Below are positions 10,101 to 16,762 of a stretch of 63,379 nt of DNA, piece by piece. Source of the stretch: Ignavibacteria bacterium (GTDB taxonomy: Bacteria; Bacteroidota; Ignavibacteria; Kapaibacteriales; Kapaibacteriaceae); the NCBI GenBank assembly GCA_013204605.1, contig JABMNI010000075.1, positions 1 through 63,379 of the forward strand. The letters are read 5' to 3'. Position 1 is the first letter of the stretch; every line of letters starts with the position of its first letter. Below the pieces are notes generated by a model that worked only from the letters and a program-made list of their open reading frames with translations, was not told the DNA's origin and did not search any database. Made by a program: the position numbers and the translations under genes.

Positions 10101-12451
10101 ACTGTAGAGTTTTGGTTTAGCGTTTTAGCACAACCAGTTGCTACGATGGTCTCTGTTACAGTTACGATGTTTACACCGGCTGCAGACCAACGAACTGTCG
10201 AAGTAAGAGCAGAAACTCCTGTAATGTTAGTTCTGTTTGAAGTTCCAGTTTCAACGAAAATACCGTTTGATACTGTCCAATCGAATCGGTTGGTTGAACT
10301 TGTAGGCGTAACTGTATATGTATACTGAACAAGGTTCTGACCATTTTCGATTGGTCCACCAATGTACGTACAACCTACTGCAGGATTTAGTGCCCAAACC
10401 GGAGCAGGAATAGGATTCACTGTAACCGGTACACCCGTATGTACACGAATACAACCACCGGCTGTAGTTTCTGTACAGTTTACCGTGTATGAACCTGATA
10501 GGATCCAGTTAATCGTAGCTGAGTTATTGTTTGGAGGAACACCAGTCGTAATAGTCCAGTTTACTGCTGCTACACCTGGCGTTACCGTCCAAGCATAGGT
10601 TGAACCAGCACGTAACGTTAATGTGTACGTACGGTTATCACCGGCACAAACTGAAGTTACAATATTTACCACTGGAGTTTCAGCCGCTGGTACACCATTG
10701 ATGTTTACCGTAGTTGAAGCCGAGGCTGGTCCAGCACACGAACGAAGTGTTCCAGGCGAGCCTGCAGAACCACCAGTACCGTTCGAGGCCGTAGCAACGA
10801 CAGTCGCTGCAACGTTTGTTGTGGTATTACCCCAAGTGATTGAGATAGTATTTGCAGTAGTAACAACTGTTACTCCACCACCCGAAACAGCAAAGCCACC
10901 CACTGTAGTTCCAGCTGGTGCGCCACTAATTACCCATTGGTAATTTGAAGTACCGCCCGTTGCAGACTGAGTATATACAGTTGGATTCAACGGACAAGGA
11001 TTTCCAAGTGCACCTGGAACAGTACCGATACCAGCACCAGTTACTACTGGAGATGCTGGAGTTTGATATACTGTTACGGCTACCGGAGTCTGTACCCTAA
11101 CGCAGAATGGCGCAATAGTTTGCGCTTCTGTTAATTGAAGGTTAAACGTAGACCCGTTTGGCGAAAGAACTGCGTTGTTCCACGCTATAGTGGTACTTGC
11201 TGCGCCGTTCGTTCCGTTTGGAGTGAAACTCGTAACGTTTGCCGGTACAGAAGATGACCATGTATACGTGTTAGTAGCGTTCTCTGGAGTCACGCTCGCC
11301 GTTGATGTAGGTGAACCACATACCGGCGTTGGAGACGTAATTGCTTTTACCGTAGGTAACGCCACAACAACCATTGGGGTAGATGCGCCAGGTAAAGAAC
11401 CCGAGGCCGTCTCTGTTATTCCGCATGGATACGTATAAGTAACTGTTGCGGTATACGTGTGATTGCCAACAGCTGGAGATACATGAGTATAATTTACAGC
11501 CGTCGCTCCCGCACCCACTGGTGGGTTAGGAGCAGCTGCTACTGTGGCAATAAGACCAGCATTGTCGAAGAACTCAACCGACACACTTGCATTCGTAGGA
11601 CCGTCCAATGGATCGTTGTTATACGAAATGTTGGCAGCAACACCCGGCATGGCCGCATTGTTGCGTCCAGGAACCGCCGTTGCCACAGATCCACAGAAAT
11701 TCTCGATACCAGCAGTTCCCACAATACCAGCAACCACAGGAGCATCTTGAATGTTCCACGTAATTCTGCTTGGGTTCGGACCGGCATTACTGTAAATGAT
11801 AACCTGGATATTAACAAGGTTTGCCTGGAAAGGATTTACGTATGGAACGAATTGGAACGTCACTACTAATCGCTGATCTCCGGCACCATAATCCTGAACC
11901 TGCCACCAAATGTTTCCACCGGCTACAGGATCAAGGTCTGTATTCAAAATGTAAATGGCATGATTCGGAGCAGCCACATTTGGGATAGCCTGAGGAATAA
12001 TTCCCGTCGCCAACGCATTGTTGATGAAGGTGATGAATCCGTTCGAGCTCACATAGAAACCGTCTGCGGTTAAATTTCTGATCTCTCCATACATGTTGAA
12101 GACGAAATTTCCACCACCAACCAAGGCTGGGTTCTGCTCGCCCGACAATTCGTCGTCTCCCAGTACCAGTTGGTTAACAGCCCCATTCGCACCCCCAGCA
12201 TTTTGGCCTACCCACGCGAACGCATTAACGTTCATCGCGCCACGGCCCTTTAACAATCGGTGCGTAACCGATGAGTTAAGCTGGATGTTATTACCGAAAC
12301 ACAAAGGTGTTGCAGTAGGGGTGGCTAATGTGATCTGCGATTTCAAACTTGGTGGCGCCAAAACTCCCAGCATTGTTGCTAATAGGAGCATGACCACCGC
12401 ATAACCTGAACGCTGTGCAGCGCTCTTTATCGCGGAACCAAAGGATGTCAT
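1130..12451 (-). CDS. Giant Ig/PKD-repeat surface protein, T9SS cargo (3773 aa)
   Basis: The reading frame is open up to 12619, but I place the start at ATG 12451: a strong GGAGGA site lies 4 bases upstream, and the product then begins with a normal signal peptide (hydrophobic AVVMLLLATMLGVLAPP). After a unique N-terminal beta-rich domain of roughly 300 residues comes a long series of PKD/Ig-like domains of about 80-90 residues. Most have a Y-x-W-T-V core, a following G-G-x-I and a late T-V-T-E-T strand. The last units (roughly the final 500 residues) change to a second type with TFC, VTLTAPxGF, YxWSTG and TGTYxV motifs, as in SprB-like adhesins. The C-terminus has VFPNPTSGQFTVE and GVYNVVVTTG, a clear T9SS type A sorting domain. 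The likely role is a cell-surface adhesin or gliding-type filament; that is inference. It is monocistronic, with a terminator downstream. Confidence 0.9.
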   Translation of the reverse strand: MTSFGSAIKSAAQRSGYAVVMLLLATMLGVLAPPSLKSQITLATPTATPLCFGNNIQLNSSVTHRLLKGRGAMNVNAFAWVGQNAGGANGAVNQLVLGDDELSGEQNPALVGGGNFVFNMYGEIRNLTADGFYVSSNGFITFINNALATGIIPQAIPNVAAPNHAIYILNTDLDPVAGGNIWWQVQDYGAGDQRLVVTFQFVPYVNPFQANLVNIQVIIYSNAGPNPSRITWNIQDAPVVAGIVGTAGIENFCGSVATAVPGRNNAAMPGVAANISYNNDPLDGPTNASVSVEFFDNAGLIATVAAAPNPPVGAGATAVNYTHVSPAVGNHTYTATVTYTYPCGITETASGSLPGASTPMVVVALPTVKAITSPTPVCGSPTSTASVTPENATNTYTWSSSVPANVTSFTPNGTNGAASTTIAWNNAVLSPNGSTFNLQLTEAQTIAPFCVRVQTPVAVTVYQTPASPVVTGAGIGTVPGALGNPCPLNPTVYTQSATGGTSNYQWVISGAPAGTTVGGFAVSGGGVTVVTTANTISITWGNTTTNVAATVVATASNGTGGSAGSPGTLRSCAGPASASTTVNINGVPAAETPVVNIVTSVCAGDNRTYTLTLRAGSTYAWTVTPGVAAVNWTITTGVPPNNNSATINWILSGSYTVNCTETTAGGCIRVHTGVPVTVNPIPAPVWALNPAVGCTYIGGPIENGQNLVQYTYTVTPTSSTNRFDWTVSNGIFVETGTSNRTNITGVSALTSTVRWSAAGVNIVTVTETIVATGCAKTLNQNSTVTASPTPRSIAGPGYVTVVAANPCAGTGPHVYQLSGVWANTNLFAVSMVNNGVISVALNPANGQFSVTYNAAVTTARIRVTETTAPGTACVTEREFDITVNPLPTGNVTPATTQVCNGNTAVFTFNATGGTVLPGATYSWTTTTPANVTYIGSIINPSVTAQGVNAGPGIAAGNIICTVTNPGVGGCSVQFNATLQVVPTPTTAAPTVPTPVCVGGTYAYVANGSAYPGGGVTRSWTVTITPVAAYTGSAVVVIGPTVSNLATFNFNATIGDSSLANVLTAGTYTITTTFTDVLGAASCTTVPNVTAPLTVNTRPVRPVVDFVTPVCAGNYPQGYSITNYNGAYLYQTGAGTTAGIVITLLGGGGTTNGTAQTLGAAPAISVTNWGAAGTKTVQIDATDPVGCLRRTVYTLVVVAAPANPQPAPTPQTNACIDSQYFANPVAATFAVNPTAQKYTYAAPTPLANHWYQWYVTNGFIVNGGNISQGTNTTATLNQTSIQVVWTGATPGKVKYLVFTSDPAVALPAPCFATSIEPNINLPIIPNWPLTFTTSIVGLADICEGAIGTVQLSGSKVGLTYRVEEWNGATWSNVAAVTQVAGTGAAINITIPASVLTSVNPAPTCTHHDLRVTSMDLAFVPAGGACNWTRTSVTGNVDYHVFDKPNDIPVVNNTPITCDVDNVTLTVGTAGQPSQPTVLYTLERSTIPAGVWTNIQTLSGNNGALTMTDNSTAGIGSTNSLLNADNYQYRVTGAIDPTAQCNAVFPPGSGCATTMTQIPTARIFADPLNPTVTFVPNPVCWESNITVDLASTQAGVRYEVKVGATSLSPVQYIFGDGNPKNLVFNSTLIQAANPSNFVVINNVNVQAVLISNGTYPRQVPPSGCPATYGSTNITVNEKPVASISGSAVACGPSTANYTAAAVTPSPTSTFDWRIEPVPGAPSGTTPMTANNTGNLTVNPYTVNWGVHLLNCDGTYNPFAAIVRLIATNSHGCTDTAFHNVTVQPTVNDAAISGDLQACIYGGFEAHLKTYTIARPGVCVFPTGTTYLWAMPVGTVSGTIRSGQNTTSIISEWNTTGGTGIGTVSCTVTLPITHGGCATTSTFDVQVYPLPVPVVNGPASVCQNQAGTIYTADIYATDTYNWQVVGGTIVGGAGAGTIASPATRSGVNLNTITVNWLDQANQNAYVRLTQVSAVGCMNVTNFFVTVNPTPTPSINGADLTCDNSVYTYSTANNAPTNSYQWTVTGNATITGGPNQATSTVLTGAIGGGASFTLTLTETIIATTCTKTVNKVVTILQKPNPSITRVSPAGGSVGGACLNQSITYGNSDPVAASPSYSYLWTVANGSIVGSNSAATVQVTWNTVGTGSVSLAKWHTGSQCTTSVSQSVTIVNPPAPAISGPLAVCGTSTQTYSTANIAGNTYEWSILANGTITAGGTTNAAVVLFDNPTPGGSLASTISVVETNTLSGCVGNANVVVAIRYQPQVATVTRVTPVGAANQACNNDVITYSIPTNTGSTYQWTVTGGTISSGATTPTVTLMWTNVGTQTLTVVEKDATGNCSATSVLNVGVTYKPTPSISGNATPCTGQTYTYSTANVAGSTYAWSLPLFGGNITSGVNSNTITVEWTLSGARSVEVTETNGLCTATTTLNVTVGKTPTTTTIARTSPVGTLGQACNGQTITYTTPNNGTSTYLWTVTGGTITGANNTNAVSVQWTVLGNQTLTVLETTIGTTCSKTAVQTVAVEDQPAPTIAGPTPICSGTNGTYSVTAVAGHTYNWSISGGGTIISSTTASTLTVNWTTAGSQTVTVVQGNATGNCTATANLTVVVDQTPAQTSIAGAATVCNGTSQAYSVTSIAGQTYVWTVTGGNITAGAGTNAITVQWTALGSQTVSVNISTTGTVCTKTLSQNIAVEFQPNPVITGPAVVCTGSSYGYSTPSNAGSSYAWTVTGGTITSGAASSSITVLWTASGNQTVSVTETNSTGNCFKSTSLVVSVGVTPTTTAISRTSPAGSVGQACQGETITYTTPSNAGSSYLWTATGGSFVGSTTTNQAVVTWNVLGTQTLTVVETTTGTNCSKTAVQNVSVTYKPTPNISGAFVVCTNKIHTYTTPAVSGSNYVWTITPTTAFANISGYPNSHNITVQWIQPGLHTITLTETNGAGGCFTTVTQQILVNDIPTPFITSTTGYGNPVGRRPGIVCALSNHTYAVTATPGNVFNWTVVGGSIVTGQNTSTINVTWGGSGLGSIAVTETVPGSDCRTTKRDTIDIRPKPTPNVTGQVNPCGGSVQVYTTPLVAGNSYLWTVVGGSFVQTSVDTIQVTWQSPVWPNTIAGSVSVTEWVTDVLPNQSCLTSFTLNTTVRPNPPVPTITGSAVICATDSSTTPITVNVGTYTSSNPGSVTFNWTVSSNGTIVGGQGSTVLSVEWANASTVPTTGSVNVTHTSTFGCTSSASFAVTINPLPKPAITGVRSVCQNAIHTYSTPGLPGNAYVWTLTGGNIIRSGQGTPNIIVEWTLPGTYTLTVTETNTFGCVVSNAIAVTVNALPTAKIAASGLTTFCQGGDVTLTAPIGFASYVWSTGNTGRSIVVRSTGTYWVRVTDANGCSNSSDTLVVNVFPSTLPIITVNAPTTFCEDGSVTLTAPAGFSAYLWSTGQSTQSIVVTKTGTYTVTIADGNGCTGTSTEVDVFVNPKPAPVLTVIGATNICNGDSVEVRAPAGYVSYTWTSKTGVTYPATRTIKVTQSDTVVCRVVDLNGCIGTSDTVKVKMNPIIKPVVMANGPTTFCSGSAVTLSAPAGYATYLWSNGATTREIIVKDGGNYKVVAANQALCQIESSITTVVVNDLPIRPTISRRGDTLTVTSLDATTYQWYRDGNVIVGAVNVKLVVGLPGVYNVGIADLNTCASVSDDYEVVLTNVEDDIVAGRGAELRVFPNPTSGQFTVETVITEAGPVRIELVNAVGELVLTANEMSNGGQFRTSLTMGELASGVYNVVVTTGNHRWTVRLVRQ

Positions 12452-12455
12452 ACTA

Positions 12456-12461
12456 TCCTCC
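12456..12461 (-). promoter_or_regulatory. Strong Shine-Dalgarno of the giant gene
   Basis: On the minus strand GGAGGA is followed by TAGT and ATG (12451). It decides the start codon against the longer open frame to 12619. Confidence 0.8.
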
Positions 12462-12840
12462 GAAATTGTGTAATGATTGATATAGTTTTTTTCATAATGA
12501 ATTTCTTTTTTAGGATCTGCCGTAAACTCCGAAAGGCGCTCATTGCGCCTAAAATTTTCTGTTTGATTTTCGTTTGAAACGCACCCTCTCGGTTCGCTTC
12601 CGTAGTACCTATCGTTCATAAGCCTCTCGAAATTATACGTCCTAAAGACGCGAAACGGCGCACACCACCCCCAACCGAGGAGACGGTGTCACCAAAAGCG
12701 ATGCTAAAATACCTCTCAGCCGCCTGACCACCAAAACATAATTGTCCAGATTGACCAATCAGGTTGATTTTTTTGCGATTATTTTCCAGAAGTACCATTT
12801 GCTACGATTAAACACTCAATATGTGATTAACAATTCTAAC

Positions 12841-12860
12841 CTGTGAAATGAATTTCACAG
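12841..12860. promoter_or_regulatory. Perfect inverted repeat, candidate operator
   Basis: CTGTGAAAT and ATTTCACAG are perfect inverted arms around a GA spacer. The TGTGA/TCACA half-sites recall CRP/FNR-family operators, but the space between them is 8 rather than 6 bases. It lies about 390 bases upstream of the giant gene's start. It could also be an RNA hairpin. Confidence 0.4.
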
Positions 12861-12966
12861 ATTTACACCAACCGACACTCCAACTTTCCCTTTACATAGG
12901 GTTTGTTGCCAAATCGATTTGCTGGCACAATACGTTCCACAAGACTCGTGCCAAAAAAACGTAGAA

Positions 12967-13974
12967 TTACATGTCGTGACTAAGCCGCGCCTGTACCACA
13001 GGCTCCCACATTCTCTCAGCTAACTCCGCCATCCCAACCCCGGAAACCGCCGAAATAAGTCTGGCTTTGTGCTTTTTGACAAACTTCGATTTCTGTAAGT
13101 CTTTTATTTGGTCAGCACTTAACACGTCAATTTTAGTCATGCAGACAACATACTCCTTTTTCAACAAGGTCTTTTCGTGCTGCTTTAACTCGTTACGTAA
13201 AACCTTGAGGTCCTGATCGGGGTTCTCACTTGAACAGTCAATGAGGAATACCAACACGGCCGTACGTTCAATGTGCCGTAAGAATTGGTGACCCAACCCC
13301 TTGCCCTGATGAGCCCCCTCAATGAGTCCCGGTATATCGGCAACGGTGTATGAGCGGTGCTCACCTAGCCGCACCAACCCAAGATTGGGTATCAACGTTG
13401 TGAATGGGTAATCGGCAATCTTAGGCTTTGCCGCGCTGATGCTGCTGATAAGCGTACTCTTGCCCGCATTGGGGAAGCCCACTAACCCTACATCTGCCAA
13501 TAGCTTAAGCTCTAATTCAAGCTCTAGTTCCGCGCCAGGACGTCCCGGTTCGAAGTTTCTGGGCACCTGGTTGGTTGCAGTTACAAACTCTTGGTTCCCT
13601 CTGCCACCTCGGCCGCCCTCAGCCAATATCACCTCTATTCCGTCCTTGTCTAGGTCGGCTAACTGCTCACCGGTTTCCCGGTTTCGTATCACGGTTCCGC
13701 ATGGTACACGTATGTACACGTCAGGAGCGCTTTTACCCGTGCAGTTGTTCTTGCCTCCGGGGTCTCCGTTCTTTGCTTTGTAATTACGCTTGTACGTGAA
13801 ATCTAACAACGTTCCCAGTTGACGGTCGGCTTTCACGATAATCGTGCCGCCTCTGCCGCCATTTCCTCCGTCGGGTCCGCCGTTAGGCACGAACTTTTCA
13901 CGACGAAATGAAACGTGACCCTTGCCACCGTCGCCAGATTTGACGGTGATCCATGTCGAGTCTATAAAATTCAT
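12967..13974 (-). CDS. obgE: Obg family GTPase (ribosome assembly)
   Basis: The 335-residue product matches the usual Obg length. The glycine-rich Obg fold fills residues 1 to about 155, with repeated GGxGGxGG turns such as GGPDGGNGGRGG. The G domain follows, with P-loop GFPNAGKST, switch region DYPFTT, and G3 DIPGL. The G4 motif reads TKID and the G5-like stretch is SAVSGVG. Obg binds the large ribosomal subunit and links GTP level to ribosome maturation. The start overlaps the stop of the upstream gene by 4 bases (ATGA), so translation is coupled to the unknown protein at 13971-15347. The acidic run ELELELELK before the P-loop is a small oddity. Confidence 0.96.
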   Translation of the reverse strand: MNFIDSTWITVKSGDGGKGHVSFRREKFVPNGGPDGGNGGRGGTIIVKADRQLGTLLDFTYKRNYKAKNGDPGGKNNCTGKSAPDVYIRVPCGTVIRNRETGEQLADLDKDGIEVILAEGGRGGRGNQEFVTATNQVPRNFEPGRPGAELELELELKLLADVGLVGFPNAGKSTLISSISAAKPKIADYPFTTLIPNLGLVRLGEHRSYTVADIPGLIEGAHQGKGLGHQFLRHIERTAVLVFLIDCSSENPDQDLKVLRNELKQHEKTLLKKEYVVCMTKIDVLSADQIKDLQKSKFVKKHKARLISAVSGVGMAELAERMWEPVVQARLSHDM

Positions 13975-15347
13975 ATGTATACCCTGTGTATTGCCTGTGC
14001 TAACTCCATGGCTAATGCCGAGTTAGGCTGTATTCCGCGTTTAGCGTACGCTCTATCCAATTCCGCAGCTGCATCTTTCCAATTCCCTGCTGCGCACACG
14101 GCTTCTACAAGGTCGTTAAACTGTTCTGCCTGCCTGCCAAATAACTTCCGAACTATCTTATCTCGCTGCGATCCGTCTAGTAACTCGCCCAATTTCACCG
14201 CCCTCAGCGCTAAAACATTGGGGTCTACGGTCGCATCGGGTGCGCTCTTGCTTGTCAATTCTTTTTTGGAAGGGGCTTCTCCAGCCGCATTTGCTTGGTT
14301 AGCTGTTAGGGTATTGCTCCCATTTTTGCTTTTACCTTCGCCTTCGTCTCCATTAACCTTGGTCTCACCTTGAATGTTACTGGCTGATTCTTTTGAATCC
14401 TCCGATGGACTCGGGGTAACTTCCTGCGCACGCTCTGAATCTGAGATATCGGCTTGATCGGAGTCCGGGGTTACCGTATCTGACGGGGTTACCGTATCTG
14501 ACGGGGTTACCTGAGTTGGCGGGACTTCTGGTTGACCAAACTGGACACCCGAGGCTTCTATTTCGGCAATTACTCTGTCAACGGTTTCCAAAAATCGCTT
14601 GCGCGTGAGATATTTCAAATCGGAATTATACAGTTCCTGCTCCAATGCCTGCGAGAGTGGGATAGCCCCCTTATCATCAAGAAAAATAATGACGGCTTCT
14701 GTTGGAACGGTTTCGGGCAGTAAATCGGGGTTGTTTTCGGCAAAAAACTCGAATATGGGGTCTAACAACTCCACAAATTCGGATTGCGATAGGTCGAGTA
14801 TTGCCTCGTTATCTATGTCTTCCACGATTTTCTCGAATTCCACTACCGATAAAAGGTCGGCTGTGGCGTTGGTCTGAGCCCCCTTGCCACGAATCCAAGC
14901 TCGAATTCCGTCTGTTAAATATTGATAGTCGAACAGAAAGTCTAGTCTAAGTAGTATCTCGTTAAGGGGCTTAGTGGGCTCGCCACGAAATACGAACCAC
15001 TTTAGGGTGGTGCGCGGACGGCACAGGAAGTTCAACCGGGTTTTTATGGCGCCGTCGAGGGTGTTTTGCAAATGCTCGGCGTTGAACCGGGCGGTGCGAA
15101 CGTACAACTCATCCAGTTTGGCTAGAGTTTCGCGGTGCGCAGCGTTGGTAATATCGAACCGTGGATTGCCTGCCCTATAACCGCGCTCTTCATATACCCA
15201 CCAGCCGGCCTCGGCACCAAAAAATGTTTTGTAGGCCTTATGCAATCGGTCGTTACCCATTACAGATTGTAACGTGACGTGCTGGTCCGAAGCCGCAAGT
15301 AACGTGGTTACGTGCTTCTTGGCCCGATCTAATTCCTTTTCAAACAT
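13971..15347 (-). CDS. Unknown cytoplasmic protein upstream of obgE, with TP-rich linker
   Basis: The product has 458 residues and no signal peptide or membrane segment. Residues 1-275 look like a folded, mostly helical domain rich in Trp, Phe and charged residues. Residues about 275-375 are a disordered Ser/Thr/Pro/Glu linker with tandem TPSDTV units. The last 85 residues form a short helical domain starting near VDPNVLALRAVKLG. It is sandwiched between radA (41-bp gap) and obgE (4-bp overlap). I do not recognise the family; the coupling suggests a housekeeping role, which is inference. Confidence 0.85.
   Translation of the reverse strand: MFEKELDRAKKHVTTLLAASDQHVTLQSVMGNDRLHKAYKTFFGAEAGWWVYEERGYRAGNPRFDITNAAHRETLAKLDELYVRTARFNAEHLQNTLDGAIKTRLNFLCRPRTTLKWFVFRGEPTKPLNEILLRLDFLFDYQYLTDGIRAWIRGKGAQTNATADLLSVVEFEKIVEDIDNEAILDLSQSEFVELLDPIFEFFAENNPDLLPETVPTEAVIIFLDDKGAIPLSQALEQELYNSDLKYLTRKRFLETVDRVIAEIEASGVQFGQPEVPPTQVTPSDTVTPSDTVTPDSDQADISDSERAQEVTPSPSEDSKESASNIQGETKVNGDEGEGKSKNGSNTLTANQANAAGEAPSKKELTSKSAPDATVDPNVLALRAVKLGELLDGSQRDKIVRKLFGRQAEQFNDLVEAVCAAGNWKDAAAELDRAYAKRGIQPNSALAMELAQAIHRVYI
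14470..14511. repeat. 18-bp tandem repeat in the unknown gene
   Basis: Two exact 18-bp units (14470-14487 and 14488-14505) plus a 6-base third unit encode TPSDTV repeats in the linker. The 18-bp unit keeps the frame if copy number changes. Confidence 0.9.
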
Positions 15348-15388
15348 TATGCTTTTTTGTTAGTGCTGCTTGCAAAAATACGTACAGG

Positions 15389-16762
15389 CTAGCCAAACAC
15401 CGCAGACAAAACATCGGCGAGCTTTTCAACCTGATTAACCGGATGCGTGTATTGCACTTCGGCCTTGGGGACGTATACGGTTTTTAGCCCTAGTCTGACC
15501 GCTTCTTGAACTCTTTGGTCAAGGAAGCCCACGCGTCGGATTTCACCAGTCAAACCAAGCTCGCCTACAAAGGCAAGAGTTGATGAAAGGGGCTGATCCA
15601 GCGCGCTAGATGCAATGGCAACGGCTACGCCGAGATCGATGGCGGGGTCTTGAATACTTATTCCGCCGGCAATATTTACAAATACGTCCGATTGTCTGAC
15701 GGATATCCCTCCACGCTTTTCCAGGATGGCTAATATCATTTGTAATCTTTTGGAATCGTAGCCGGTGGTAACGCGTTGCGGTACACTGTACCCAGTAGAT
15801 GAAACCAGCGCTTGAACTTCTACAAGTAAAGGTCGCGACCCCTCCATGACGGCCACCACGGCCGTACCGGGGTCGCCACTGCGTCTATTGGAAAGCAGAA
15901 CTTCCGATGGATTTACAACCTGTCGCAGTCCTGTTGCCGACATTTCAAAAACACCGATTTCGTTTGTTGATCCGTATCGGTTTTTCTGCGCACGGAGCAC
16001 GCGGTAGGAATACGTTCCCTCTCCTTCAAATTGCAACACGGCATCAACCATGTGTTCTAAAACTTTCGGACCCGCTATGAATCCATCCTTGGTAACGTGC
16101 CCAATCAAGATTATGGGTATGCCCGTGCTCTTCGAAATCTTCGTGAGCAGTGCGGTGCATTCTCGTACTTGCGCAACCGTTCCCGCCGATGATTCCATGA
16201 GCTCCGTGCTCATCGTTTGCACCGAATCAATTACAACCAGACTGGGCATTTCAGATTTAATAATCTCTGCAATGCGTTCAATATTTGTTTCCGATGCAAC
16301 CTTGATTCCATCAACGTTAAGCAACAGCCTAGTTGCACGTTGTTTAATCTGGTGCAAACTCTCTTCGCCTGTTACGTACAGCGCAACCGTGTTAGCATCA
16401 ACGTTGCCTATGGTAGACGTAATGCCTGCACACAGCTGAAGCATCAACGTGCTCTTTCCCATGCCTGGATCGCCCCCTACCAAGATTACACTGCCGGGAA
16501 CTAATCCACCACCGAGTACTCTATCTAACTCATCAATTCCAGTCAATATTCTCATCGACGTGTCAGCCGAAACATCGGCTAATAGTTCGGCTTGTTTGCG
16601 AATCAAACTCGACGAAGATTTTCTAGCAGACTCTGTTTTTGTTTCTGCGAATTCCTCCGTCATGGAATCCCAGGTGTTGCATTGCGAACATTTTCCCAAC
16701 CACTTATGAGATACGTGACCGCAGTTTGTGCAGCGAAATATTGTCTTCGTTTTTGCTGCCAC
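15389..16762 (-). CDS. radA: DNA repair ATPase RadA (Sms)
   Basis: I choose the GTG start at 16762. It gives 457 residues beginning MAAKTKTIFRC, as in other RadA proteins; the open frame continues upstream into the neighbouring gene but has no homologous content. A four-cysteine zinc finger is at C11, C14, C25 and C28. Walker A is GGDPGMGKST (about 96-105) and Walker B is LVVIDSVQT. The RadA-specific KNRYG motif and a Lon-protease-like C-terminal domain follow. RadA is a hexameric helicase that extends D-loops in recombination. The GTG shares one base with the upstream stop (TAGTG), so the genes are translationally coupled. Confidence 0.95.
   Translation of the reverse strand: MAAKTKTIFRCTNCGHVSHKWLGKCSQCNTWDSMTEEFAETKTESARKSSSSLIRKQAELLADVSADTSMRILTGIDELDRVLGGGLVPGSVILVGGDPGMGKSTLMLQLCAGITSTIGNVDANTVALYVTGEESLHQIKQRATRLLLNVDGIKVASETNIERIAEIIKSEMPSLVVIDSVQTMSTELMESSAGTVAQVRECTALLTKISKSTGIPIILIGHVTKDGFIAGPKVLEHMVDAVLQFEGEGTYSYRVLRAQKNRYGSTNEIGVFEMSATGLRQVVNPSEVLLSNRRSGDPGTAVVAVMEGSRPLLVEVQALVSSTGYSVPQRVTTGYDSKRLQMILAILEKRGGISVRQSDVFVNIAGGISIQDPAIDLGVAVAIASSALDQPLSSTLAFVGELGLTGEIRRVGFLDQRVQEAVRLGLKTVYVPKAEVQYTHPVNQVEKLADVLSAVFG

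Larger units (their letters stand above)
12452..12966 (-). other. 515-bp non-coding leader between obgE and the giant gene
   Basis: No convincing gene lies here. Two open stretches (an extension of the giant gene to 12619, and a 60-codon frame at 12616-12798) lack a good ribosome site and recognisable content. The region holds a 20-bp inverted repeat (12841-12860), a hairpin AGGCGC/GCGCCT at 12534-12550 about 85 bases before the start codon, and TGGCAC/GTGCCA arms just after the obgE stop. It probably contains the promoter and a long 5' untranslated leader for the giant gene. I recognise no known riboswitch. Confidence 0.6.

Noticed and set aside
12452-12619. N-terminal extension of the giant protein by 56 residues
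   Set aside because: The extension is charged and would bury the signal peptide; GGAGGA directly before ATG 12451 decides the start.
1-12619. CRISPR-like periodicity in the first 12 kb
   Set aside because: The repeats are degenerate protein-domain repeats of 240-270 bp within one open frame, not short exact repeats with spacers.
12616-12798. 60-codon frame overlapping the extended start of the giant gene
   Set aside because: It has no ribosome site, no recognisable content and an unusual composition; it probably is leader sequence.
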